Below are positions 12,021 through 21,721 of a DNA stretch of 64,000 nt, piece by piece (the stretch's first letter is position 1; each line of letters opens with the position of its first letter). The notes beneath the pieces are model-generated. The model searched no databases. It worked only from the letters and a program-made list of their open reading frames with translations, and was not told the DNA's origin. The DNA is from Achromobacter sp. Marseille-Q4962 (lineage in GTDB: Bacteria; Pseudomonadota; Gammaproteobacteria; Burkholderiales; Burkholderiaceae_B), in NCBI RefSeq assembly GCF_943737005.1, contig NZ_CALSFU010000013.1:107831-171830 (forward strand). The letters are read 5' to 3'. Made by a program: the position numbers and the translations under genes.

Positions 12021-13703
12021 ATGGAAAGAATCTGGCTCAAGAGCTATCCGCCCGGCGTTCCCGGCGAGATCGACCTGGACCCGGCCGCCACCCTGGTTTC
12101 GCTCGTGCGCGACAGCTGCGCGCGCTTCGCGGCGCGGCCGGCGTACCTCAGCATGGGCCGCACCCTGACCTATGCCGGGCTCGACGGGCTCACGCGCGAT
12201 TTCGCGGCCTGGCTCAGGCAGCAGGGATTGCGCAAGGGCGACCGCGTGGCCCTCATGATGCCCAATCTGCTGCAGTATCCGGTCTGCCTGTTCGGCATAT
12301 GGCGCGCCGGGTGCGTGGCGGTCAATTGCAATCCGCTCTACACCGCGCCCGAGCTGCATCACCAACTGGTCGATTCGGGCGCCCGCGTCATCGTGGCGGC
12401 CGAGAACTTCGCCGCCACGCTGCAAGCCGCCTTGCCCGGCACGGCGCTGGAGCGGGTGGTGCTCACCTCCATCGGCGAGCTGCTGGGGCCCGTCAAGGGA
12501 CGGCTGGTGGATTTCGCGGTGCGCCGTGTCAAGCGCATGGTGCCGCCCTTCCACCTGCCCGAAGCGGTGCGCCTGCGCACCGCGCTGCGCGCGGGCGCGG
12601 CCGCGCCTTTGCGCGAGCCCGAGCTTGCCCAGAGCGACCTGGCCTGCCTGCAATACACGGGCGGCACCACCGGGGTTGCCAAGGCGGCCATGCTGTCGCA
12701 CGGCAATCTCATGGCCAACGTGAGTCAGGCTCATGCCTGGGTGGCGCCCCTGGTCCGCGAAGGCGAGGAATGCATCGTCACGGCGCTGCCGCTCTATCAC
12801 ATCTTCGCGTTGACGGCCAATTGCCTGACTTTCCTGAAAATCGGCGCCAGCAATCTGCTCATCGTCAACCCGCGCGACATCTCCGGCCTCATACGCGAAA
12901 TGTCCAGGACGCCCTTCAGCGCGTTCACGGGCGTGAACACGCTCTTTAACGCGCTCCTCAACCATCCGCAGTTCGCCAGCCTGGACTTTTCGCGCATGCG
13001 CCTTTCGATGGGCGGCGGCATGGCCGTGCAGCGCGCCGTGGCCGAACGCTGGCGCGCCGTCACGGGGCGCTCGCTGGCGCAGGCTTACGGCCTCACCGAA
13101 ACCTCGCCGGCGGTGACCATCAACCCGCTGGACGTGCAGACGTTCACGGGCTCCGTGGGGCTGCCCGTTCCTTCCACCGACCTGTCCGTCCGCGACGACG
13201 AAGGACGCGAGCTCGGCATCGGCGAATGCGGCGAAATCTGCGTGCGCGGGCCGCAGGTCACGCGCGGCTACTGGAACCGCCCCGACGAAACCGCCCTCGT
13301 CATGCATCCCGACGGCTATCTGCGCACAGGCGACGTGGGCTATGTGGACGAGAACGGCTACGTCTTCCTGGTGGACCGCAAGAAAGACATGATCCTGGTG
13401 TCGGGCTTCAACGTGTACCCCAACGAGGTGGAAGATGCCGCCGCACTGCATCCCGGCGTGCTCGAGGTGGCGGCCGTGGGCGTGCCCGACGAGCGCTCCG
13501 GCGAGGCGGTCAAGCTCTATGTGATCCGCCGCGACCCGGCGCTGGACGCGGAAACGCTGATCGCCCACTGCCGCACCCAGCTCACCGGCTACAAGGTGCC
13601 CAAGTACGTCGAGTTCCGCGACGCGCTGCCGCGCTCCAGCATCGGCAAGATCCTGCGCCGCGAGCTCAAGCCCGAAGCCGCCGGGTCGGCCGCCCGACCC
13701 TGA
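12021..13703 (+). CDS. fadD: Long-chain-fatty-acid--CoA ligase, FadD type
   Basis: 560 aa, the normal FadD size. It activates fatty acids to acyl-CoA through an acyl-adenylate. The AMP-binding P-loop YTGGTTGVAKAAM starts at Tyr212. Further motifs are YGLTETSPA, the fatty-acyl signature region DGYLRTGDVGYVDENGYVFL with VDRKKDMI, and the C-terminal catalytic Lys in PRSSIGKILRRELK. The N-terminal WLKSYPPGVPGEID is typical of proteobacterial FadD. It is the last gene of the fatty-acid cluster and is followed by a terminator-like hairpin. Confidence 0.94.
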   Translation: MERIWLKSYPPGVPGEIDLDPAATLVSLVRDSCARFAARPAYLSMGRTLTYAGLDGLTRDFAAWLRQQGLRKGDRVALMMPNLLQYPVCLFGIWRAGCVAVNCNPLYTAPELHHQLVDSGARVIVAAENFAATLQAALPGTALERVVLTSIGELLGPVKGRLVDFAVRRVKRMVPPFHLPEAVRLRTALRAGAAAPLREPELAQSDLACLQYTGGTTGVAKAAMLSHGNLMANVSQAHAWVAPLVREGEECIVTALPLYHIFALTANCLTFLKIGASNLLIVNPRDISGLIREMSRTPFSAFTGVNTLFNALLNHPQFASLDFSRMRLSMGGGMAVQRAVAERWRAVTGRSLAQAYGLTETSPAVTINPLDVQTFTGSVGLPVPSTDLSVRDDEGRELGIGECGEICVRGPQVTRGYWNRPDETALVMHPDGYLRTGDVGYVDENGYVFLVDRKKDMILVSGFNVYPNEVEDAAALHPGVLEVAAVGVPDERSGEAVKLYVIRRDPALDAETLIAHCRTQLTGYKVPKYVEFRDALPRSSIGKILRRELKPEAAGSAARP

Positions 13704-13841
13704 TCGCCGGGGCCCCGGCAGCGTCCGACGCGCCGCGCCGTCCCGCGGCCGGGCGCTGTCGCATCCGCCCGACAGTGGGGCGCGCGCCAGCACCCGGCCG
13801 CGGGACGGCGCAAGCCCTTGAAAGACAATCGCTTTCATCCC

Positions 13842-13870
13842 CCGGACCAGGCGGACCGGCGGTTTTTTTT
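13842..13870 (+). terminator. Terminator-like hairpin after fadD
   Basis: CCGGACC and GGACCGG flank a 4-base loop, with one A-A mismatch in the stem, and are followed by CGG and eight Ts. It lies about 140 bp after fadD and would end the fatty-acid transcript before the siderophore receptor gene. The rest of the 286-bp gap holds only the putative iron box listed next. Confidence 0.55.
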
Positions 13871-13942
13871 ACATCTGCTTGCCCGGCCGGAACGCCGCAA
13901 TGATTCCTTCTACGGTTGAGACTCATTACGATTGCCATTCGC

Positions 13943-13959
13943 AATAATTTCAGATTATT
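13943..13959 (+). promoter_or_regulatory. Possible Fur-type operator before the siderophore receptor
   Basis: AATAAT and ATTATT are inverted around five bases, 30 bp before the receptor start, in a locally AT-rich stretch that begins near 13908. Fur boxes are built from such NATWAT hexamers. The match is partial and no third hexamer with proper spacing is clear, so this is a candidate only. Confidence 0.35.
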
Positions 13960-13989
13960 CCGAAGGCAACACCGCTTCTGGAGCTCCCC

Positions 13990-16092
13990 ATGCCGTTTTC
14001 CTCCCATCCCTCCCCGCGCGGGCTGCAATGGGCCGCGCTGGCCGCCTGCCTGGCCGCCGCGCCCTTGCGGGCGCAGACCGCCGCCGACGCGACCACCGTG
14101 CTGCCCGCCGTGCAGGTGACCGCCACGGGCGAAACCGCCACCGGCCCGGTGCAAGGCTATTCCGCCTCGCGCAGCGCCGCCGGCACCAAGACCGACACGT
14201 CCCTGGCGGAAACCCCGCAGGCCATTACCGTCATTCCCCTGGACCAGATCGTCGACCAGGGCGCGCAGAACGTGCAGGACACCATGAACTACGCGGCGGG
14301 CGTGCGCCCCAATGCGTATGGCGTGGACAACCGCGGCGACTATGTGCGGGTGCGCGGCACCGAGCCGGTGCAGTACCTGGACGGCCTGCGCCAGTACATC
14401 GGCAGCAACAATCCGCGCACCGAGGTGTACGGCCTGGAGCGCGTGGAGATCCTGCGCGGGCCGGCCTCGATGCTCTACGGCCAGGGCAGCACCGGCGGCG
14501 TGGTGAACCTGGTCAGCAAGCGCCCCCAGCCCGAGGCCATGCGCGAAGTCGGCGTCAGCGTGGGCAATTACGACCGGCGCGAGATCCGCGCCGACCTGAC
14601 CGGCCCGCTGACCGAGGACGGGCAGTGGCTCTACCGCATCGTGGCGCTGGGCCGCGACAGCGGCACGCAGATGCAGCATACCGACGACGACCGCCTGTAC
14701 GTCGCCCCTTCCCTCACCTGGCGGCCCAGCGCGGCCACCTCGCTCACACTGCAGGCCAGCTGGCAGAAAGACCGGCTGGACTCCACCCAGGGATTCCTGC
14801 CCTGGGACGGCACCGTGCAGGAAAACGTGAACGGCCGCATTCCGACCCGCCGCTTCACCAGCGAGCCCGGCTTCGACAAATACGACACCGAGCAATTCAA
14901 CGTAGGCTGGCTCTTCGAGCACAAGTTCAACGACAACTGGACCTTCCGCCAGAACTTCCGCAATAGCGTCAGCCGGGTCGATTACGAAAGCATGTACCCG
15001 AACGTGTACGGCGCGGCCCGCGGCAACCCGTATATCGACGCGGCGCAGCAGACCGTGGACCGCTACTTCTACATCAACAGGCCGCACATGCGCACACTGC
15101 TGGCCGACCAGAACGTGGAAGGCCGGGTGCGCTGGGGCGCCACCGAGCACACGGTGCTGGTGGGCCTGGATTACTCCCGCTTCCGGCAGACCAGCCAGAG
15201 CGCGAGCGGCCTGGGCACGCCGCTCAATCTCTACCACCCGGTCTACGGCAACCTGCCCGATTACGCGCTGTCGGACGCGCCCAAGCAGAAACAGCAGCAG
15301 ATCGGCTTCTACGCCCAGGACCAGATCCGTTTCGGCCGCAACTGGATCGTGGTGGCGGGCATTCGCCGCGACCGCGCCGACAGCACCACCGAAGGAGAAA
15401 ACCGCGAAACCGACTTCGCCACCACCAAGCGGTTCGGGATCATGTATGCGGCCGACAACGGCTGGTCGCCCTACCTGAGCTACAGCGAATCGTTCACGCC
15501 GATCGCGGGCGCGGACTTCTACAACCAGCACTGGAAGCCCATGCGCGGCAAGCAGTACGAGGCCGGCATCAAATACATGCCCGCCGACGGCGCGCTGTCG
15601 TTCACCGCGGCCGCCTATGACCTGCGCGAAAAGAACCGCCAGACCAACGACCCCGACAACCCCCAGAACCAGGTCCAGACCGGCAAGACCCGCACGCGCG
15701 GCGTGGAACTGGAACTGCGCGGCCGCGTCACCAAGTCGGTGGACGTGATCGCAAACTACATCTACACCGATATCGACCCGCAACTGGAAAGCCTGCCGCG
15801 CCACATGGCATCGGTATGGAGCAAGTACCGCTTCAACGTGGCCGGCATGGAAGGCTTCGCCGTGGGCGCGGGCGTGCGCTGGCTGTCGGCCTTCCGCGAC
15901 GGCGGCGCACCGGAAACGCCCTCGGTCACGCTGTTCGACGCCATGGTCAGCTACGACCACGGCCGGTGGCGCTATGCGCTCAACGTGAACAACATTGCCG
16001 ACCGCAGCTACGAAACCGTCTGCCTCGACCGGGGCGACTGCTTCTACGGCGCGCGCCGCACGGTGATGCTGAGCGGCGCCTATCGGTTCTAG
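13990..16092 (+). CDS. TonB-dependent siderophore receptor
   Basis: 700 aa. A signal peptide (to LRAQ) is followed by a plug domain that begins VLPAVQVTATGE, a TonB-box-like segment, with ETPQAITVIPLDQIVDQGAQNVQDTM as in ferrichrome/pyoverdine-type receptors. The plug motif RVEILRGPASMLYGQGSTGGVVN is clear. A 22-strand barrel follows, ending in the canonical C-terminal GAYRF. It takes up a ferric siderophore across the outer membrane with energy from TonB. No N-terminal signalling extension for an anti-sigma factor is present, so control by Fur is more likely. The ligand cannot be read from the sequence. Confidence 0.92.
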   Translation: MPFSSHPSPRGLQWAALAACLAAAPLRAQTAADATTVLPAVQVTATGETATGPVQGYSASRSAAGTKTDTSLAETPQAITVIPLDQIVDQGAQNVQDTMNYAAGVRPNAYGVDNRGDYVRVRGTEPVQYLDGLRQYIGSNNPRTEVYGLERVEILRGPASMLYGQGSTGGVVNLVSKRPQPEAMREVGVSVGNYDRREIRADLTGPLTEDGQWLYRIVALGRDSGTQMQHTDDDRLYVAPSLTWRPSAATSLTLQASWQKDRLDSTQGFLPWDGTVQENVNGRIPTRRFTSEPGFDKYDTEQFNVGWLFEHKFNDNWTFRQNFRNSVSRVDYESMYPNVYGAARGNPYIDAAQQTVDRYFYINRPHMRTLLADQNVEGRVRWGATEHTVLVGLDYSRFRQTSQSASGLGTPLNLYHPVYGNLPDYALSDAPKQKQQQIGFYAQDQIRFGRNWIVVAGIRRDRADSTTEGENRETDFATTKRFGIMYAADNGWSPYLSYSESFTPIAGADFYNQHWKPMRGKQYEAGIKYMPADGALSFTAAAYDLREKNRQTNDPDNPQNQVQTGKTRTRGVELELRGRVTKSVDVIANYIYTDIDPQLESLPRHMASVWSKYRFNVAGMEGFAVGAGVRWLSAFRDGGAPETPSVTLFDAMVSYDHGRWRYALNVNNIADRSYETVCLDRGDCFYGARRTVMLSGAYRF

Positions 16093-16139
16093 GCGCGCCA
16101 TCTTCCGGGCCGGAACGCCGCGCGGCGTCCCGGCCCCGC

Positions 16140-17708
16140 CTACCACTGTCCGAAAAACACGCCCGCCCGCTTGTGGGCGTTGGTGCCGCCCGCCACCGCC
16201 TCGTCGCTGATGGTGGTGCGGACGCGGCCGCGCAGCATCCATTCCAGCAGGCGGTGGCGCAGCTCGTCGCGCACGCCGGCGTGCGCCGAGCTCGCGCCCA
16301 GGTCCTGGAACTCTTCCGGGTCGGCGTGCAGGTCGTACAACTGCTCGGGCTCGTCCAGCCAGTACACGTAGCGCCAGCGGTCGGTGCGCACCGACCAGGC
16401 CCGCGCGTTGCGCGGCGTCTTGCCGCGGGCCAGCCGCGCCTGCCGGAAGCTGTAGTCCAGCTCCGAGAACACGCAGTCGCGCCAGCCCTGCGGCTGCGCG
16501 CCGCCGTGCAGCAGGTCCTGCAGTTCGCGCCCTTCGAGCCGGTGCCAGGGCCGGGGCACGTCCAGCGCGCGCAGCACGGTGGGCGCCAGGTCCACGCTCT
16601 CGACCATGTCGTCCAACGCCCGGCCCCGCGTGGCGTCGGCCGCCGCCGAGGGGTCCATCACGATGAAGGGCACGCGCTGCACCGTGTCGTAGAACAGCTC
16701 CTTCTCGCCCAGCCAATGGTCGCCCAGGAAATCGCCGTGGTCGGCCGTGAACACGATGAGCGTATTGCGCATCAGCCCCGCGCCCTCCATGTAATCGAAC
16801 AGGCGGCCCAGGTGGTCGTCCAGCTGCCGGATGAGGCCCTGGTAGGCCGGCCGCACCGTGCGCACGCACTCGTCGCGGGAAAAGCTGACGCTCTCCTCGT
16901 GCTGGCGGTACGCCGCCACCACGGGATGGGCCTGCTCCAGCTCGGCGCGGTTGCGCCGCACCGGCAGGCACTGGTCGGCCGTGTAGCGCCGGTGATAGGG
17001 ATCGGGCGCCATATAGGGCCAGTGCGGCTTCACGTAGCTCAGGTGCAGCACCCAGGGCTGCGAACCGCGGCGCTTCATGAAATCCAGCGCCTGGCCGGTC
17101 ATGTAGGCCGTCTCCGAATGCGCCTCCGCCACGCGCGAGGGCAGATGCACGTTGCGCATGTTCCAGCCGCTGACCACCTGGCCCGAGGCGTCCACGCCAG
17201 CAATGACGTAGTCCGTCCATGGGTCGGAACTGTCGTAGCCGTGCCGACGCAGATAGGCCGGATAGCCGCTCTCGGCGCCGGGCTCGTGATGGCCGTCGTA
17301 GCGGTCCAGCTCCACGAAGCCGCCGCGTTCGAGCAGCACGCCCAGCTCGGAAGCGCCGTCGATCGACAGGCGCTCCATGCCCGCCCGGTCCGGAATCACG
17401 TGGGTCTTTCCGGCCAGGGCCAGCTCGCGCCCCTGGCCCGCCAGGTATTCGCCCAGCGTGATTTCGTTGATCGACAGCGGCACGCGGTTCCAGGTGGCGC
17501 CATGGCGCGAGGGATAGCGGCCGGTGTAGAAGCTCATGCGCGACGGGCCGCAGACGCCCGAGTTCACGAAAGCGCGGTCAAAGCGCACGCCGCGCGCCGC
17601 CAGCGCGTCCAGGCTGGGCGTTTCCAGATAAGGATGGCCATAGCAGCTCAGGTGGTCGGCCCGCAGCTGGTCGGCCATGATGAACAGCACATTGCGCACC
17701 TCGCTCAT
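16140..17708 (-). CDS. Sulfatase / phosphonate monoester hydrolase family enzyme
   Basis: 522 aa on the minus strand. The N-terminus NVLFIMADQLRADHLSCYG is the metal-binding start of type I sulfatases. Cys53 in SGVCGPSRMSFYTGRYPSRHG lies in the CxPSR motif converted to formylglycine, and LIVFTADHGDFLGDHWLGEK gives the second metal site. It hydrolyses a sulfate ester or a phosphonate/phosphate monoester; choline-sulfatase and phosphonate monoester hydrolase are both possible. No signal peptide is seen, so it is probably cytoplasmic. It lies 10 bp downstream of a Bug receptor gene on the same strand, suggesting that receptor binds its substrate or a related organic anion. Confidence 0.88.
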   Translation of the reverse strand: MSEVRNVLFIMADQLRADHLSCYGHPYLETPSLDALAARGVRFDRAFVNSGVCGPSRMSFYTGRYPSRHGATWNRVPLSINEITLGEYLAGQGRELALAGKTHVIPDRAGMERLSIDGASELGVLLERGGFVELDRYDGHHEPGAESGYPAYLRRHGYDSSDPWTDYVIAGVDASGQVVSGWNMRNVHLPSRVAEAHSETAYMTGQALDFMKRRGSQPWVLHLSYVKPHWPYMAPDPYHRRYTADQCLPVRRNRAELEQAHPVVAAYRQHEESVSFSRDECVRTVRPAYQGLIRQLDDHLGRLFDYMEGAGLMRNTLIVFTADHGDFLGDHWLGEKELFYDTVQRVPFIVMDPSAAADATRGRALDDMVESVDLAPTVLRALDVPRPWHRLEGRELQDLLHGGAQPQGWRDCVFSELDYSFRQARLARGKTPRNARAWSVRTDRWRYVYWLDEPEQLYDLHADPEEFQDLGASSAHAGVRDELRHRLLEWMLRGRVRTTISDEAVAGGTNAHKRAGVFFGQW

Positions 17709-17718
17709 GCCCGTCCCC

Positions 17719-18705
17719 TCATTGCTCGGCCTTGAAACCGGATGCCCGCACGACCGGCTCCCATTGCTTGCGGTAAGCCTCCAGCGCGGCGGCGGTGTCG
17801 GCCGGGCCGGCCGACACCGGCTCCAGGTACGCGGCCCGCACCACCTCCTGCAGGGCCGGCTCGCGCAGCGCCTCGGCGATGTCGCGGCCCAGACGCTCGA
17901 CCTTGGCCTGCGGCATGGCGGCCGGCGCGAAAAAGGCGTTCCAGCCGTCGGCGGCCAGGTCCACCCCGGCCTCGCGGAACGTGGGCACGTCTTCGAGATC
18001 GGGGTCGCGCGTCTGGCCCGAGGTCGCGAGAATGCGGATCTTGCCGGCGCGGTGCTGCGGCAGCAGCGTGTCCAGCGTGTCGATGCCCTGCGGCAGGATG
18101 CCGCCGATCAGCTCGGAAATCAGGGGCGCGGACCCGCGGTAGCCCACCACTTCCGGCGTCTGGCCGAGCGCGCGCCCCAGCATCAGGGCGAAGAAATGCG
18201 GCAGGCTGCCGGTAGCCGGCACGCCCACGGCGAACTCCCCAGGGTGGGCCTCGAGCGCCCGCCGCAAGCCGGCCACGTCCTTCACCGGCGAGCTGGCCGC
18301 CACCGCCAGCGCGAACTTGTACCGGCTCACGAGCGAAACCGGCTTGAAGTCGGCCCTGGCGTCGTAGCCGGGCTTGTCGTAGACCAGCGGCGCCACCACC
18401 ATCACGGCCGGATTGGCGAGCATCAGCACGTTCTGCCGCGCATCGGCCGCGCGCAGCCCCTGGGCGGCGATGCGTCCGCCCGCGCCGGTCTTGTTCTCCA
18501 CCACCACCGACACGCCCACCCTGTCCTTGAGGCGCTCGGCCACCAGCCGCGCAATGCGGTCGGAGCTGCCGCCCGGCGGGTAGCCCACCACGATGGTCAG
18601 CGGTCCGTCCAGGGGCGGGGACGACGCCTGGGCATGGGCCGCGGGCGCGGCGGCCAGCAACGCCAGCGCACAGGCCGCGGCCCATTTCTTCATACGTTCT
18701 TGCAT
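17719..18705 (-). CDS. Bug/TctC-family tripartite tricarboxylate receptor
   Basis: 328 aa. I start at the ATG with AAGGAGA upstream; the open frame extends 32 codons further but without a signal peptide at its start. The signal peptide (KKWAAACALALLAAAPAAHAQA) is followed by LTIVVGYPPGGSSDRIARLVAERL and VVENKTGAGGRIAA, the signature of the large Bordetella-type Bug family of periplasmic solute-binding proteins. They bind carboxylated small molecules. No TctA/TctB membrane genes are nearby, as is usual for orphan Bug proteins. It is divergent from the MarR gene and shares a 238-bp promoter region with it. Confidence 0.9.
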   Translation of the reverse strand: MQERMKKWAAACALALLAAAPAAHAQASSPPLDGPLTIVVGYPPGGSSDRIARLVAERLKDRVGVSVVVENKTGAGGRIAAQGLRAADARQNVLMLANPAVMVVAPLVYDKPGYDARADFKPVSLVSRYKFALAVAASSPVKDVAGLRRALEAHPGEFAVGVPATGSLPHFFALMLGRALGQTPEVVGYRGSAPLISELIGGILPQGIDTLDTLLPQHRAGKIRILATSGQTRDPDLEDVPTFREAGVDLAADGWNAFFAPAAMPQAKVERLGRDIAEALREPALQEVVRAAYLEPVSAGPADTAAALEAYRKQWEPVVRASGFKAEQ

Positions 18706-18943
18706 GGTCTTCTCCTTGGGGGCCGCGCCGTCCGGGCCGGCAAGCGGCTTATCGTTCCGGCATGGGCGCGATGGCTTTGTCCATGCCTGGCCCATTCGCA
18801 AATAGGCAAAATGAATTTAGCAATGCGGGCTTTTGTTGATCTAATCCAGTACTTTCCATAACGACATGCATGCCTGCCCGCCGCCGGCGCGGCCCCATGC
18901 GCGACGGGAGCGCCCAGGGCGGCGCGATCCGAGAGGAGACGCC

Positions 18944-19459
18944 ATGACCTCGCCCTCCCAACCCTGCCTGTCCGACATGCTGATGTACCGGCTGTACCAG
19001 GCCTGGTCCCAATCCAACCCGGTATTCGTGCGCCTGTGCGAAGGCCGCTTCGGCATCACGCGGCGCGAATGGCGGCTGCTGGCCTGCGCCGTCGAAGGCG
19101 GCATCATGAGTTCGGCGGAGCTGGCCGCCGCGGCCAAGCTCGATCTGGTGCGCACCTCCCGCACGCTGGGCGCGCTGTGCGAAAAAGGCTGGGTGCGCCG
19201 GCTGCATGCCCAGGCCGACCGGCGCGTGGTGCTGGTCGAGGCCACCGAAGAAGGACGCAGCCGCTACCGCGCCCTGCTGCCCGAGGTGGCGCGGCTCAAT
19301 GACATGCTGGTGCAGGACCTCAGCGAAGCCGAGGTCGGAATGCTGCGCGACTTCCTCGGCCGCATCGAGCAGCGCGGCCGGCGCATGGCCGAAGAGAACA
19401 TCGTCACCGACAAGGCCAGCCGCCGCGCCGGCGGCACGCGGCGGGCCCAGTACGCCTAG
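18944..19459 (+). CDS. MarR-family transcriptional regulator
   Basis: 171 aa. The start is the ATG preceded by GAGAGGAG. The winged-helix segment at residues about 45-105 contains ITRREWRLLACAVEGG, then SSAELAAAAKLDLVRTSRTLGALCEKGWVRR and the wing ADRRVVLVEATEEG, a good MarR pattern. Such proteins often repress divergent catabolic genes and are released by aromatic or acyl-CoA ligands. It is divergent to the Bug receptor gene, and its 3' end overlaps the stop of the convergent ligase gene by four bases. The 238-bp intergenic region upstream is AT-rich around 18790-18850, but I found no clean palindrome there. Confidence 0.88.
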   Translation: MTSPSQPCLSDMLMYRLYQAWSQSNPVFVRLCEGRFGITRREWRLLACAVEGGIMSSAELAAAAKLDLVRTSRTLGALCEKGWVRRLHAQADRRVVLVEATEEGRSRYRALLPEVARLNDMLVQDLSEAEVGMLRDFLGRIEQRGRRMAEENIVTDKASRRAGGTRRAQYA

Positions 19460-20976
19460 GCGTGCGGCGAGGGTTCCCCGCGCGCCCGGGCCGGCGCGCC
19501 GCCGGCCAGCCGGCGGGCCAGCGCCTTGCGGTCCACCTTGCCCACGGCGTTTTCCGGCAGCGCGTCCACCCAGTGCACCTCGCGCGGCACATAGATGCGG
19601 CCCAGGGCTTCGAGCACGGCGGCGCATATCGCCGGCGCCTCGGGCGCGGCCGCGCCCGGCGCGCGCGTCACGAAGGCCACCGGCGCCTCGCCCAGGTCTT
19701 CGTCCGGCGCGCCCACCACGCAGCAGGCCGCCACGCCGGGCAGTGCCGCGATCACGCCTTCCACCAGGGCCGGCGAAATGTTCTCGCCGCCGCGGATGAT
19801 GACGTCCTTGATGCGGCCGGTGATGCTCAGATAGCCGTCCGCGTCGAAGCGGCCCAGATCGCCCGTGCGCAGGATGGCGGGCCGGCCGCCCGTGGCCTGC
19901 GCGCCCAGGTAGCCCAGCATGAGGCTGTCGCCCTCGATGCAGATTTCGCCTTCGCCGCCGGGCGGCGCGAGGCTGCCGTCGGCCAGCCGCAGCGTGACCG
20001 CCTGTCCCGCCAGTACGGTGCCCACCGTTCCCACCCGCCGCGCGCGCGGCGGATTCATGGTGGAGGTGCAGGTTGCTTCCGACAGCCCGTACGACACCAC
20101 CAGCGGGCATCCCAGCAACGCCTCGATGCGCCGGTGCAGCGCCTCGGTAATCGGCGCGGAGCCGCAGCGTGCGAAACGCAGACCGCGCAGGCTGGCCGGG
20201 TCGAATTCCAGTTCCAGCATGCGGGCGTACATTGTGGGCACGCCGGTCACGATGGTGGGCCGGAAGCGTTCCAGCAGGCCCGGCATGTCCTCGGCGCGGA
20301 AACGGCCGGCCAGGACCACGCGCGCGCCGGCCAGCAGGGGCGTGAATATCTGGTTGTTGAGCGCGTTGGTGTGATGCAGCGGCATCACGTGCAGCAGCAC
20401 GTCGTCCGGCGTCAGCCCGGTGTGCGCCAGCACACCGCGCGCGTTGTTGGCGATTCCCCGGTGGCTGAGCAGCACGCCTTTGGGATTGCCGGTGCTGCCC
20501 GAGGTGAAGAGCAGCAGCGCGGGCGCGTCCGGCGCGATGCCCGGCGCCGGCCAGTCTGCGCCTCGGCCCTCCAGCGCGTCATGGCGGATCCGCCGTGCGG
20601 CGGGCAGCCCGCTTGCTTCGGCCAGCGGCGCATGGGCCTCGTCGTGCAGCAGCCAGCGCAGGCCCGCAGCGTCGATGCGGCGCGCCGTCTCCCCGGCCGA
20701 AATGCGCGGCTCCAGCGGGCAGGGGCAGGCCCCCGCCGCCATCGCGCCCAGCAAGGCGATCACCAGTTCCAGCGAACGCTCCATGGCCACCGCCACGTAG
20801 TCGCCCGGTTCCACGCCGGCGCGCGCGAGCCCCTGCGCGGTCCGGCCGACGGCTGCGTGAAGCTGCCCATAGCTGAGCGTGCGCGCCGCATCGGCCAGGG
20901 CGGGACGCGCGCGCCAATCCGGATGGCGCCAGCGCCCGGCCCAGGCCCGCACCAGCGTCTCGTGCGAGTCGTCCAT
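19456..20976 (-). CDS. AMP-dependent acyl-CoA synthetase/ligase
   Basis: 506 aa. The motifs are LLLFTSGSTGNPKGVLLSHRG (P-loop), VSYGLSEATCTSTMNP, the hinge region TGDLGRFDADGYLSITGRIKDVIIRGGENISP and the C-terminal catalytic lysine in PENAVGKVDRKAL. It forms an acyl-AMP and then an acyl-CoA. The substrate is unknown; medium-chain or aromatic acids are usual for this branch. It lies 10 bp downstream of the CoA-transferase beta subunit gene and on the same strand, so it is probably the last gene of the 24553-to-19456 operon and supplies or uses CoA esters for the other enzymes. Confidence 0.88.
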   Translation of the reverse strand: MDDSHETLVRAWAGRWRHPDWRARPALADAARTLSYGQLHAAVGRTAQGLARAGVEPGDYVAVAMERSLELVIALLGAMAAGACPCPLEPRISAGETARRIDAAGLRWLLHDEAHAPLAEASGLPAARRIRHDALEGRGADWPAPGIAPDAPALLLFTSGSTGNPKGVLLSHRGIANNARGVLAHTGLTPDDVLLHVMPLHHTNALNNQIFTPLLAGARVVLAGRFRAEDMPGLLERFRPTIVTGVPTMYARMLELEFDPASLRGLRFARCGSAPITEALHRRIEALLGCPLVVSYGLSEATCTSTMNPPRARRVGTVGTVLAGQAVTLRLADGSLAPPGGEGEICIEGDSLMLGYLGAQATGGRPAILRTGDLGRFDADGYLSITGRIKDVIIRGGENISPALVEGVIAALPGVAACCVVGAPDEDLGEAPVAFVTRAPGAAAPEAPAICAAVLEALGRIYVPREVHWVDALPENAVGKVDRKALARRLAGGAPARARGEPSPHA

Positions 20977-20986
20977 GGCCGCCTCC

Positions 20987-21721
20987 TCAGCGCAAGGACA
21001 CCGCGGCGTCGCGCTCGAACCGTCCGTCGGGGTCCAGTTCGCGCAGCGCGCGCGCCTCGGCGGCGGTGGGCAGCGCGGTGGGCGCGGCGTCCTGGGCGTC
21101 GAACGCGAATCCGGTGCGCTCGCGGACTTCGTCGATGCTGGAATCCGGATGCCAGGATTGCAGCGCCAGCCGCCCGTCGCGCTTGACGAACACCGCGATA
21201 GGCGTGACCACGCCGTGAAAGCCGCCCCAGGACGTCATGAAATCCAGGCGCTGCACGAAGGTGCGGCGCGAGTGCTCGGTGCGCCAGGTGCAGGCGCGCC
21301 GCGCCGTGGGCAGCATGACCGCGCCGCCGCCCCCGCCAGGCAGGCGGACCTTGGGCGCATGCCAGTCGCCGATGCACGAGTTGTTGGCGCAGCCCGCGCC
21401 GTCGATCTGCGCCGCGCCCAGGAAGGTAAGGTCCATGCGGCCGCGCGTGCAGAGGTCGTAGAAATCCTCGTTGGAGAAGATGGACGCGGTGTGCTCGGCC
21501 AGCACCGGGTCCGAGCTGGACAACGGCACCTTGGACGGGCGCGGATTCACGCCGCCGGCCACGTTGATGTAGACGAAATCCCAGTCATAGGCGCGCTTGG
21601 CCAGCAGGCAGGCCAGCATGGGCAGGGTGGAGTTGACGCCGCTGAAGGTGATCTCGTCCGGCCGGATGAACCGCGCCAGGTTGGTCACGATGTACGAAAA
21701 GCCCGACCATTGCTCAGCCAT
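20987..21721 (-). CDS. CoA-transferase family subunit beta (glutaconate CoA-transferase / IpdB-like)
   Basis: 244 aa from the ATG that overlaps the alpha-subunit gene by eight bases; the longer open frame is shadow of that gene. The segments EITFSGVNSTLPMLACLLAK and DLTFLGAAQIDGAGCANNS match the beta chain of class I CoA-transferases of the glutaconate type. Where the transferases carry the catalytic glutamate the sequence reads NVAGGVNP (residues 53-60), with no Glu. That is also the case for IpdB, whose complex is a ring-opening hydrolase, so a hydrolase function is possible. Confidence 0.82.
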   Translation of the reverse strand: MAEQWSGFSYIVTNLARFIRPDEITFSGVNSTLPMLACLLAKRAYDWDFVYINVAGGVNPRPSKVPLSSSDPVLAEHTASIFSNEDFYDLCTRGRMDLTFLGAAQIDGAGCANNSCIGDWHAPKVRLPGGGGGAVMLPTARRACTWRTEHSRRTFVQRLDFMTSWGGFHGVVTPIAVFVKRDGRLALQSWHPDSSIDEVRERTGFAFDAQDAAPTALPTAAEARALRELDPDGRFERDAAVSLR

